Assembly (NCBI GenBank): GCA_019671135.1
Contig: JAHRHY010000003.1
Location: 2,728,001 to 2,792,000 of the forward strand
Source: Linnemannia hyalina
Taxonomy: Eukaryota; Mortierellomycota; Mortierellomycetes; Mortierellales; Mortierellaceae
Direction of reading: 5' to 3'
DNA length: 64,000 nucleotides
The first letter of the stretch is position 1; each line of letters opens with the position of its first letter. The position numbers and the translations under genes are program-made. The notes beneath the pieces were generated by a model that worked only from the letters and a program-made list of their open reading frames with translations, was not told where the DNA came from and ran no database searches. Below, in pieces: positions 41,525 through 51,985 of the stretch.

Positions 41525-44500
41525 ATGGACACCGACATGACCACCTCTGGAGGACTCAACATCCTCATCGACCTTGCTCACGTCCCCGCTGAACTCCAGC
41601 TCGGCATAGAAGCCATCGCCACCAACGCCCCCCAGCAAAACATCTCCCTCTGCGAATCTGACGACCACCTCCACGACGTCGAGATCCACTGGCTCGTCAG
41701 GTAGCCCATTCACTTCCTTCTCCTCATTCACATTCCTCCGCACTCTTTCACTCATTCGCTCATTCATTCGACCTCGAACTCAACTCAACCCCACTCAACT
41801 CACACATATACTCGTTTTTGGATACAAAATGTAGATTCGAGAAGGACCAGGCGTTGAGCGAGGGCGAGTGTTCGGTTACAGTCTGCCAACACCTCGAGAC
41901 GAGTGCCACTCAAAGCCGAGTTGCTATTGAGGTCAAGTACCAGCGCAAGATTGAAGGTACTACTTTGCTCCTCACACCCCGATTCCCTTTCTCATTCTTC
42001 CTCCTATCCAGTCAATCGTAGTTGAATACTTTTTGAACCAGTCAATGACGAGAGGGGAAACTAAAAATGAAAAGAAGACAAAAAGTGGTGGCTAAAAAAG
42101 GACGATTTGAGTAGGTGAGTGGGTGTTGGCTCTTTCGTTTCCCCTTATTCCTTTTTTTTGCTTCTTGGTGAAAGGCAAGAAAAAAGAAAGCAAGAAGAAA
42201 AAAGGGTCTAGTAATGGGATTGAACCTTGATTGATTTGATCCTTGAGATACAATAGTGAATGCGATTTGATTGGTCCCGATACTCGAACCAAGCACATTC
42301 TTCTCACGCGTAACAGGATACCCTTCCAACAACCAACACTTACAACGAACGACAACGCAGAAAACAAACAACAGACGGGACATCCATCGACTGCTCAGCA
42401 TATCCGTGTAATCCACACAGCCACCTCACTCCAACGCCCAACTCCAAAGATACACCGCCCACTGCTCAATTCGACTTTCTTCTTTACAGCTCCTCATTAT
42501 CACTCTCCATCGGCTCTTTAAACATAAACAACAAGAGAGTATGTTTTGCGGGGCAAGCATTGGATTCAATGGGCGCGCCTGTTTATTGATGACCTCAGGA
42601 TTGGTGCACTTTTTTTTGGTGACACTAGATTAGTGCAAAAATGAAATAATCCTGCGTGACATGACGGAAAGATAAGATCTAATATTTGATTATTTTCTTC
42701 ATGCGACCACATCTCGCTGGCGATTGAATAGCGTTCAGGTCGCTTGGGCGCATCTTGGGGGCCAGCCGACAGATTCAAGGACCCGATCCGGAGAAAACTC
42801 GGTCCTTGCTCAACTATACTGAAAAGGCAACCTTTGAGAATCTGACGTATGTCTCCTCGCTCGAAACCTTGAACGACGAAAAATAACCCAGGAATGAAAA
42901 TGATGATGATGATACTTGAATTATGACGTTGGCACACAGGAGACAAGCGCGCCACTAACCGAGCCTATTTTCTTCGCTGTCTACCCTTTTAGCGTCATGA
43001 TTGACTGCAGTCGCGGAGGTGTGTTGAAGCAGTCGAGCGTATTCAGCATGATGCGCAAATGTGCACTAATGGGCATCAACATGATGCAGCTCTACACCGA
43101 GGACACCTACGAGATGGAGGGCGAGACTTTTTTTGGATACCTGCGAGGAGGTTACACTCGCCAGGAGCTCATACACATGGACGACTACGCGGATGCACTT
43201 GGCATTGAGCTGGTCCCCTGCATCCAGACCCTGGGCCATCTTGGCCAGATGCTACAGTGGCCTAAATACCATATCTATCGTGATACCAACGAGGTGCTGT
43301 TGGCCAATTGGGACGAGACCTACACCCTCATCGAGAAGGTATGCATTGCATTATATCGTGACTTTGCCAACCGCTCATTTTATTATTTGCGCTATGTTGA
43401 ACGTTCCTGTTGTGAGAATCTCTCTCTGATTCGCCGCTTTCTTAACTCGAAAAAAATAGATGATTACAACCATCAGCTCGCCACTGAGATCCAAGAGAAT
43501 TCACCTTGGTTTGGATGAGGCGGCTGGAGTTGGGGAGGGTCGGTATCGCCAGATCTTTGGCTGCGAAGACCCCACTCGTGTCTTTATTCATCATCTCAAA
43601 CGCGTGCAAGACATCTGCAAGCGACTCGACTTGAAACCTATGATCTGGTCCGACAGTACGTTACCCCGCTTCCAAATGCTTCATGTACTATTTCACTTTG
43701 CTTGTTTTTCTCTCCATCGTCAAATTTATTAATTTGCATGTATTACATTTCCATGAATTACCCTCTATCGTTATTTTAGTGCTGTTCACGCTAGCAAACA
43801 AGAACAATAGCTTGGCTGGATACTACGATGGCGGCACGCCTCAATTGACGGACAACTTGCCTCCAGACATCGATCTCGTCTACTGGGACTACTATCACAC
43901 AGCGAGCGAGTCATACGCCAACAAGATTGAACAGCATCGAGAATTGGGATGTCCTAGCCCATGGGTCGCAACAGCAGCTTGGACTTGGAACCGATTCTGG
44001 TGTGCGCTCCCGTTTTCGTTCGCAACCATCCAAGCCTCCTGTCAGGCTGCAAAGCTTGAGAGTAAGCCTGATGCACAGGGTGTGATCGGCAAGAATGTCA
44101 GGAACATGATGATTACGATCTGGGGAGATGAGGGTCACGAATGTGACATGTTCTCTGCTCTCCCAGCCATGCATTACTTTGCGGATCATGGATATACCCA
44201 GGACACTGAGATTGATCTTGACCGGCTAAAGAATTGCTTCGAGGGCGTCTGTGGAGCCAAGTTTGACGACTGGGTTTATGCCAGCAAGGCAAGTTCTTTT
44301 GACAGGTGCCTACCTTCGCTTGGTTTCTTGGACAAGGAAGCAGAAAACATTGACTAACCTTTAGTTTCCATGGTCTGATACTTGTACGCTGTAGATTGAC
44401 CAAGTAATGGACTCTGATACCCCCCTAACCTTGAAAACTCACTTTGCACCCAACACCAGCAAATATCTGCTTTGGGAAGGTAAGAAAACCCCATTACAAA

Positions 44501-44600
44501 TACTTTTTTGCACAAAAAAAAAAACTATGAATGGGGGTCTGTCAAGAAACCGGCGTGCTTGATTGAAACTGACATGTCGCATGTATTTTTGGTCGTCGTC

Positions 44601-44641
<41 letters not shown>

Positions 44642-45371
44642 GTTAATAGATCCATTCCTGGCACACATTTCGCCACAGTACGCGATGATGAACCTAGAAA
44701 CACACTATGCTGAAATTGCCCAGAACTTGAGCAAGATGATCGATTACAACAAAGAGATCTTCCCCGAGAACGAACGTCTCCGGATGGCCTACTTGGTCGC
44801 CCAAGTCCTCACGCTCAAATGTCATCTCCACTCACGAATGACCATCGCCTACCGCTCGGGCGACCGCCAAGAACTCTATGACCTGACTGAGGGTCGACTC
44901 GTCGACCTCCAGGTGGCCGTGGATCAACTGTGGAAGTACCATCGGTCCATGTGGCACAAGACTAATAAGCCATTTGGGTGGGAGGTCGTCGAGATGCGGT
45001 ATGGTGGCTTGAGGACGAGACTCTTGACTATGAGAGATCGAATTCTAGAGTACCTTGAGGGGATCGAGAACTGGGACCGCCAGCAGCAGCAGCAACTGCA
45101 GCAGAGTGATGGCAGTGCGTTGGCTTCCTCGGTGGGTAGCCAGCACAGCAATGGCGCCCATTCCCAGAACGGCGCCGCAGCAGCAGCAGCAGCAGCATCA
45201 GAGTCCAACCTGACTCCGACGAGACGGGGCAGTTGGATGGACAAGAACCAGCAGGAGGATAGACCCACAATCCCGGAATTCGATACCAACCGCGAGGCCA
45301 TGTACGAGTATGCGGGTTGTAACCTCCTCATGGACTACAACCGCGTCTCTACTCCTAGCCGTCCTGGTTAG
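41525..45371 (+). CDS. GH20 beta-N-acetylhexosaminidase, hexosaminidase D-like
   Basis: Eight exons: 41525-41700, 41835-41956, 42732-42846, 42993-43338, 43460-43655, 43780-44288, 44395-44479 and 44650-45371; 756 aa. AFRSLGRILGASRQI and TVMIDCSRGGVLK open the catalytic barrel, followed by GINMMQLYTEDTYEMEGE, ELVPCIQTLGHLGQMLQWP and the catalytic Asp-Glu pair in IHLGLDEA (about residues 272-273), then MIWSD and WDYYH. No signal peptide is seen, consistent with the intracellular HEXDC-type branch rather than secreted chitobiases. The C-terminal 240 residues form a helical domain (YRSGDRQELYDLTEGRLVDL) and a poly-Gln/Ala tail. Intron 2 (41957-42731) is unusually long at 775 nt; intron 6 (44289-44394) needs a GC donor (AAG then GCAAGT); intron 7 holds a T39 run before the acceptor. 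Substrate is presumed to be GlcNAc/GalNAc glycosides. Confidence 0.9.
44602..44640. repeat. Homopolymer of 39 T in an intron
   Basis: An uninterrupted T39 occupies the polypyrimidine-tract position of the last GH20 intron, 9 nt before the acceptor AG. The true length may vary or be mis-assembled. Confidence 0.9.
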
Positions 45372-45547
45372 ATACATTTTTGGATCTTTTTTTTTGTGCC
45401 TGTCTTTTTTTTTTTTTTTTTTTCCAACATAATAAAACTAAGCAATGCACTTCAATATTGGTTATCGTTTTTATGTTTTTATTATTGTCATGTCCAAAAA
45501 GTATCCAAAAGTCCGATTTCATAAATGTCTACAAGCAAAAAGCGTAT

Positions 45548-48024
45548 TTAGAAGTTTGCCCAGTCATCATCATCTCCCCAACCATCTTTCTTCCCGCTCT
45601 TGTTACCAGCAGCAGTAGGCTTGGCGGCCGCTGCACGCGCTGCTGCCGAGGTCGCCGGAGTAGTCCGGTTGCTGGCCGCAGATCCAGCTCTAGGCGCAGG
45701 CGAGTTCGAGTTGGATCTCGAGATGCCCATTCCTCCAGCCTGATAACTGTTACCATTGTTGTTGTTGCTGTTTCCAAAACCGTTGTTGTTGCTGCTGTTA
45801 CCGTTGCTGTTATAAGGTCCGGGTGAAGAGTTGTTGTTGTTACGAACAGGGGGCTGGTTCTTTTGTTCGTAATGGTTCATAGTCGAGTTGAAGAAATCAT
45901 CGCCGCCGCCGCCGCCGCCATTGCCGCCTCCTTGCTGGTAGTCTGAAGATCCAAATCCGCCGTAACGACTGTTGGAACGCGAAGCTGCACCAGCCTGAGG
46001 GTTGATCTGCGAGTTCACCATTGTGCCCAAAGAACGACCGCCTTCCTGAACCTATATATAGAGACGCATCGCCCAATCAGATATCATACGAGCACCGTCG
46101 TGTGAGTGATTAACGCACATAGTGCAAGCGTCTTCAAGCAGAAAAAAAAAAAAAAAAAGGATCTGTCAAGAAGTTTACCTTTTGTCCAATGGAAGAGACA
46201 TAACCGCCAACCTTGTTCTGAAAGTCGGGATCGGTAACAGTGGCGGCGGTAGGCTTGATCACATTCTCGTTGATCATGTTGGCACCAGCGACCAAGGTGG
46301 TCGACAGCAATGACCAACCCTTCGACAACGCTGCAGCAGGGTCGTTCAAGATATCGTTAACATCCAAGGTCTCATTGTGGGCTGAAGGAGCAGGCGTGTT
46401 TCCGAAACCACCATACTTGCCACCCTGACTAGGAGGCAAGTTTTCCGAACGCTGTGAGTTTTCTGATCCAAGTCGGTTGAAATAGGTTTCGTTTCTCTGC
46501 TTGTCCGTCAACGGGGCCATTCCTCCGTTGTTACCGCCAATGCTGCCTCCTGGTGAAGGAGAGTTGTATCCGTTGCTGGGGCTGTTGTATCCGTTTGAGC
46601 CGTTGCTGTTGAAACCGCTGTTATTGCTTCTGGAGCCGAATGCTTGTTGGTTGGAGGCAGGAGAGCCAGATCGGTTGCTGGTGGCCGAGTTGGGGCGGAT
46701 CGGTGCACGCGCCGCTGATGTCGAAGGGGTCCATGGACGTCCCTCGCAAAGTGCAGCCAACTATATCCGTGTGAAAATGGTACCAGACAAGGGGTACGAG
46801 CGTACTGTTAGTCAGAGGCAGAAAGTCGACAGCAAATAAACAAACGCCAGCAGCGGAATCATGCCCCTCCGCTTATGCAGAAAAGGATGCGTCTTCTTGG
46901 CGAATATTACCTTCTCCTTGTATTGGGTTGAAAAGACGCTGCTGTACTTTTCCTTGATCGACATTCCCTGGTAGAAGTCGGGGCTCGCCTCAAAAAAGTC
47001 CTTGGCCTTGATGTTGCCTCCGAGTTCCATCTTCTTGAGCTGATCATCCGACCACTTGTCCATGGATATGGAACGCACAAAACTATAACCAAGCAGAGAT
47101 AAAGTAAGATAACAAAGACATTGATAAATGGTTCTCCGAAGAGTACATGCTCCAATTGCGTCTGTATCCTTCCTAATTGATTGAAAGAGCCGCTCTCTAC
47201 ATCCATCGACCCTTTCTTCCAGTGTAGGGATGATAGCATGAACCACTGCGAAAGAACGAGCAGGTTGGCGAGGCAAGTCGGTCTGAAAGAGTCGCAAGAG
47301 AGGAGAAAAACATACCTGATGTGAACACCAAGGGAGCGATGAACCCCTGAGCACTCCAAGCAGATGAAGATACCCAGATTGCAACTAGCCCATTGTGGGT
47401 TGGGCGCGTTGCAATCCATGCAGTTCTAGTGGCACAACCAAACAGGGAGTAAACCGAATGCACACGTCAGTCCGTCAGTCAGTTGGTCTGTTAGGTTCGT
47501 CATTGCGAGAAAGGCAAGGGCAAGGAAAGGCAGGAACGAAAAGGCTGAGGTGTCGCAGTAAGGTTGGACTGAAGGTACAGGTGTGATGATGCCGCTCGCT
47601 GAGGTCATCATCTGATCTTGTTCCATCTCCTGTTTTTTATTGTTGTGTTTAGTCCAGCAATCGATCAGTGTGATGTGGTGCTGGTCCTGATGAGTTGTTC
47701 CATGGATAGACTACGTGGAGAACGACCGTCCCTGCCTGTTCCTCAGTTCACGCACAGAATTTACCCCTTCCTGTAGTCCTGGCATTCACTCCTTTCTTCC
47801 TCCTTCTCTCCTTGCTCAGTGATGCGATCCCGAAAGTCGACTCTATATGTTTGAGTCCTCTGCGACTACAACCCTGACTTTGAATCCCTGCCTGGCTGGC
47901 ACTTGAAAGAATAGGAAGCAGAGGTCAAAGGGGAAGATGAGAAGAAGGGGAGGGGGGGTATGTATACCTTGTTCCCTTCCCTGCGCTGGATGTCGAAGAG
48001 GATGCGTTTGTACTCGACGGCCAT
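45548..48024 (-). CDS. GCS1: ADP-ribosylation factor GTPase-activating protein (GCS1/ArfGAP1 type)
   Basis: Five exons: 47968-48024, 47316-47425, 46911-47082, 46179-46760 and 45548-46051; 474 aa. The ArfGAP zinc finger is CMDC (Cys21, Cys24) and CLEC (Cys41, Cys44), followed by [10 protein letters not shown] with the arginine finger (Arg49) and [40 protein letters not shown] ends the catalytic domain. The remainder is Asn/Gly/Ser-rich with a lipid-packing-sensor-like stretch ([20 protein letters not shown], about 270-300) and ends in [12 protein letters not shown], a WxxF-type motif that binds coatomer in GCS1/ArfGAP1. It stimulates GTP hydrolysis on Arf1 at Golgi COPI membranes. Convergent with GH20: 176 bp separate the stops. 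Confidence 0.93.
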
Positions 48025-48761
48025 GGCGTGTGGACGATGAGGGTAAAAAAAAATGTAAGAGTGGGGAGAAAGTGAGGGGGAGAAAGAAAAAGTGAAGAGA
48101 AGAAGAAGGAAGAGGCAAAAAATAAAAAAAAAAGTCTAAAAAAAGTCTGAATCGGATCTCACGCCTTTGGACCCCTTCTGAACACTTACACTCCTTCAAC
48201 CACTCACTCGCACCCTTATTAATTCTGTGCCTTGTGAAATGGGCTGGGCAGGCTCACTTCTTGCCACTTACTTGACCTGCTCGCTGGGCTGTTAGCTTCC
48301 TCTTTAAAACTCAATGCCACAAACCCGTCGACACTCGTCTACTCGTCCTTCCTTGTTCTTGCCTGTGTACTGCAAAACTCAAGGGCACCAGCCTGGACGA
48401 ATGCGATGCGATGGCGTGTTGCTTGCACTCAGTGGGTCAAATCATTTGATTGGTCTCTTTTCCATTTGTTGGTCTCTTTTCCCTTTGGGCTCCTGCCCCT
48501 TGGAATGCTCAAGCTCTAATAAACACTCCCTTGCACAAATGGTGAACCCTTTTTCATTTTCATCTCCTTGACAATGCCACGCGACAAGAACACACTTCTT
48601 TCATTCTTCGTTCAGCTCGGCGCTCAGATATCTGAATATACATATTTTCGTACGTTGAATAGATTTCAAAACAAGCTGTTCTATGGTCCTCATCGTCATT
48701 TCTTATGGCTGGTTAAACTACATGAAAAGATAAAAATAAGATCCGAACAAAGAAAAAGCTT
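48025..48761. other. Spacer between kinase 3' end and ArfGAP promoter
   Basis: About 740 bp. Next to the ArfGAP start (48040-48150) the minus strand is pyrimidine-rich leader. The rest holds no recognisable gene; short frames at 48314-48771 show no family features. Confidence 0.45.
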
Positions 48762-50387
48762 CTATCGATAACGGTAAACCTCGCAGCCAGTCTGCTCTTG
48801 GTATATGTATCGCTGGTACTTGATCTCCTGGAGACGACAGGTCCATTCGCACAACTCAAGGTTGCCACCAACAGCGCCAGCAAGAGTCGCCGACGTATTC
48901 TTGCACTTGGTCGAGATAACGGTGGTACCAGAGGAAGGGGGTCCAACGGCAAGGAACGGGTGGGAATCGAGCAACTCTTGGGCTGAGCGACGATCCTTGG
49001 GGTTCTCCTGCAACATGTTCTGGAGGAGATCGGCCGCCTGGACAAGGACCTTGGGATACATCGCCCCCTGTCCAATAAACTCCTTCAATGCGGCAACGGT
49101 TTGGTTGGTATTCTGGAGTCCGAGGAACTTGGACCCAAAGTAGAGCAGGTCGCAATCGGGGATATATTCCTCCAACATCTCGCCGAGGACAATTCCGAGC
49201 GAGTAAAGGTCCGCCGCCATCGCGTCATATTCTCCATAGGCAGAGGGGTTAAGAATCTCGGGCGCAATGTAACCGGACGTGCCGCAAACGGGGATCGACT
49301 TTTCAGCGACACTACGGTCGACGGTCATGGAAAGACCAAAGTCGATGACAACCACATCTCGCTTGGCGTGGGTGACCATCAGGTTCGAAGGGTTGATGTC
49401 CAGATGGACAATATCCTTGGCATGGACGGCAGCAAGACCAGTCAGGACCTGGCGCATGGTCTTGCGGACCGAGCACAGGCTCTTGTTGACGGCATGGACA
49501 TCAAAGGGCTTGAGCATGGGCAGAACCAGGACGGTGTCGCCATTGTCGTTGACGAACGAGTCTTGGAGCTGGATGACATGGGGCAGCTGACGGAGATCAT
49601 GGAGGAGCTCGAGTTCTTTCTCGGCGAGACCGGCGACGGGGACGGTCTTGAAGGCCAGGGGCATGAAGTCGGCAATGCGGATACCAAACTCGATCGTTGA
49701 CAAGTCATGCTGTAGTATGAAACAAAGTCGCCGACGTACTAGGTTAGTGATCGTGTGCAAGTAGAGTGATGATTGACTGATTGATCAACTGATCGCTCCT
49801 AGGCGACGTGTTGTGGCGAGGGTATAAACCCTTAACTCTGCCACCCAGTGACCGAAGAACAGGCAACAACGAAAAACAGCAACTCCACTTTCAGAATGAG
49901 AAGGAAAAGGAGGAGCCGAAGAGACAAGCTCCAAAAAAAAAAGTAAAGATGAACAATCGATCACAACGACGATAAGAGGGAAGGATAGCAGGTAGATAAA
50001 TAGTGTACACAGTAAAGAGTATTGAATAGAGCAATGGAAATGAAAGCAAAAGAGGTGAAGATTACTTGCCTCGAGCTTGGGGAACATGTCGTTGACGAGG
50101 TAATCGGTCTGGCCCTTGGAAGGGTGGTGCTCACACGGGGCCGTGTACACATAGTCTGCAGAACAGTAGGCATTACCATCAGCCTGCTGTTGCTCTGCGA
50201 TCTTAGCCTGGTCCTCCTTCGACAGGCCAGACACGGTGTTGGCCTGTGCATCAGATGAGCTGGACTCGTTCGAATCCATCGAGGCAACGGAATCAGTCTC
50301 GACATTCTCCATCAGGTTGTCGGCTGAGGCATCGCCATGACTCTTTCCCTCTCCATTCACAGGACCATGGAGCACAATGCTCGACAT
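48762..50387 (-). CDS. Atypical Ser/Thr protein kinase, family not recognised
   Basis: Two exons: 50070-50387 and 48762-49709; 421 aa. The first exon is Ser/Asp/Asn-rich (MSSIVLHGPVNGEGKSHGDA). The kinase domain has AFKTVP with the beta-3 lysine (Lys127), IVHLDINPSNLMV as the catalytic loop (Asp210, Asn215), VIDFGLS (Asp229), CGTSGYIAPEI as the APE motif, ADLYSLGIVLGEML and PKDRRSAQELLDSHPF. HRD is replaced by HLD, and no glycine-rich loop is visible before Lys127, where TAPCEHHPSKGQTDYL occupies that region. Core catalytic residues are intact, so it may be active despite the degenerate N-lobe. The intron (49710-50069, 360 nt) uses a GC donor (GAG then GCAAGT). An upstream in-frame ATG at 50486 is less likely than MSSIVL. 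Confidence 0.82.
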
Positions 50388-51260
50388 GATGTCAGCAAGC
50401 TGCACAGATCGCGACTTTGTGTGACAGGGGCTGATGATGTGATATTGGCTGTGGCTACGAATGTGGGTCTGGATCTGGTGGATCAAGGGGTGGCCCTGGC
50501 CATAGTAGCTGGATCGCTGGTGGTGACGACGTTGGAGCAGAGTGAGGCGGATGGGGGGAAGACCGACAGTGTTGCGAGGCTGGCGTGAAGAGAGAGGAAG
50601 GAGAGGAGTAGGAGCAAACGAGAATTGGGAGGATCGTCTGTTGTTGCTGTGGAGGATGTTCTTGCTGCTGAGGTCACTACCATTACTACTGTCACTCTTG
50701 CTTTCGCCATCGTCACCGGCGATACTGGTGGGTTCAGAGAAAGCATTGAAGCTGTTTTAAAAACAAAAAGGAAACGGGTTAGGTTTCTCCATTGCTGTCG
50801 TCCTTTGTAGCCTCTGTCGTTGCTGTTGTTGTTTGGTCGGATTGGTCCATTGGAGTGGATAGTGGGTTACGAGATCGGAAAGGAATATCAAGTGCCGAGA
50901 TTGATAGATAACGAATATAAATGGGGTTTTGCATACTTTGCTGCAGATTGGGTAGATATGGATTGGACCGCCATGATGAGTGTTGTTGCTGATGCTTTCG
51001 ATGGGGAAGAAGAGAGGAAACTTGTGGGTTTTTTGTTTTAGTTGTGGACTAAGGGTTGGAGGAGAGGAAGAGGAGAAGTGAGGATGACGGAAATCACTGA
51101 TTGTCGTGTATGAAGGAGGAGAAGTGGGTGTGGGTACAGCGAAAACACGATAGTTGCATCAAAGAAACTGGTTCAGTGGGTTATACAACGGTGAAGGGTA
51201 AGTGGGAGGTGGGAGGGTGTATGGATGGGCGGTATGGGTGAAGAAATAGAAAAGAAGAGA

Positions 51261-51281
51261 AGGAAGGAAGGAAGGAAGGCA

Positions 51282-51335
<54 letters not shown>
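51261..51335. repeat. GA-rich microsatellite
   Basis: GGAA repeats followed by nearly pure GA dinucleotides for about 50 nt on the plus strand. Confidence 0.9.
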
Positions 51336-51338
<3 letters not shown>

Positions 51339-51452
51339 GCCAGGTAATTAAGTGAGAAAAGTGCAGTGGGAGGGTAGTTGTGATGGATAGGAATGGATTC
51401 GAATTGAGGCGAGGTGGGGTGAAAGATAACGAATAAAAAATATCAAGTGAGT

Positions 51453-51544
51453 GAAGAAGTGTGAGAAGTGTGAAGAAGTGTGAGAAGTGTGAAGAAGTGT
51501 GAGAAGTGTGAAGAAGTGTGAGAAGTGTGAGAAGTGTGAAGAAG
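51453..51544. repeat. 19-bp minisatellite, four copies plus partial
   Basis: Four head-to-tail identical copies of GAAGAAGTGTGAGAAGTGT followed by a shortened unit. No coding role; located upstream of the kinase gene. Confidence 0.88.
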
Positions 51545-51904
51545 AAGAGTGAATAAGAGGATGAAGAAGAAAAGAAAGAGAAGGGTAGGGATGGACCATG
51601 ATTCTCCGTTATGTCATATATATTTTCGATTGTTGTCTGTTACAAGAAAAAGCTCTTCTTTCACACTCTTTGTCAAACGAGTGAGTGTCCCGTCCGTGGA
51701 GTTGTGGAAGCCCTTTCTTTAGTGCCTTCGAAAGATAAGCTAGCCTCCTATTCATAGGATATAATATTCAATACAATCCCGTCCAATCAATCGCCGCTCT
51801 GCCTCAGCCTGCCTCTCTCCGCCTTGGCCTTGACCCTCGCCTACCTGGCACTTGCACTCTCACTCAATACAGTCAGCCAGCCTCGGTCCAAACAGATCCG
51901 GGCG

Positions 51905-51985
51905 CTCATGTCAGCCATTCACTCACGCAGTCAAGTCACTCACACTCACGCAGTCAAGTCACTCACACTCACACAGTCAATCCAG
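51905..51985. repeat. Short tandem repeat rich in CACTCAC
   Basis: Two near-identical copies of a roughly 27-nt unit containing CGCAGTCAAGTCACTCACAC plus partial copies on either side. Confidence 0.75.

Noticed and set aside
42236..42325. Possible tRNA on the minus strand inside the GH20 intron (GGTTCGAGTAT)
   Set aside because: The T-arm does not pair and no acceptor stem of seven pairs can be formed; at most a decayed remnant.
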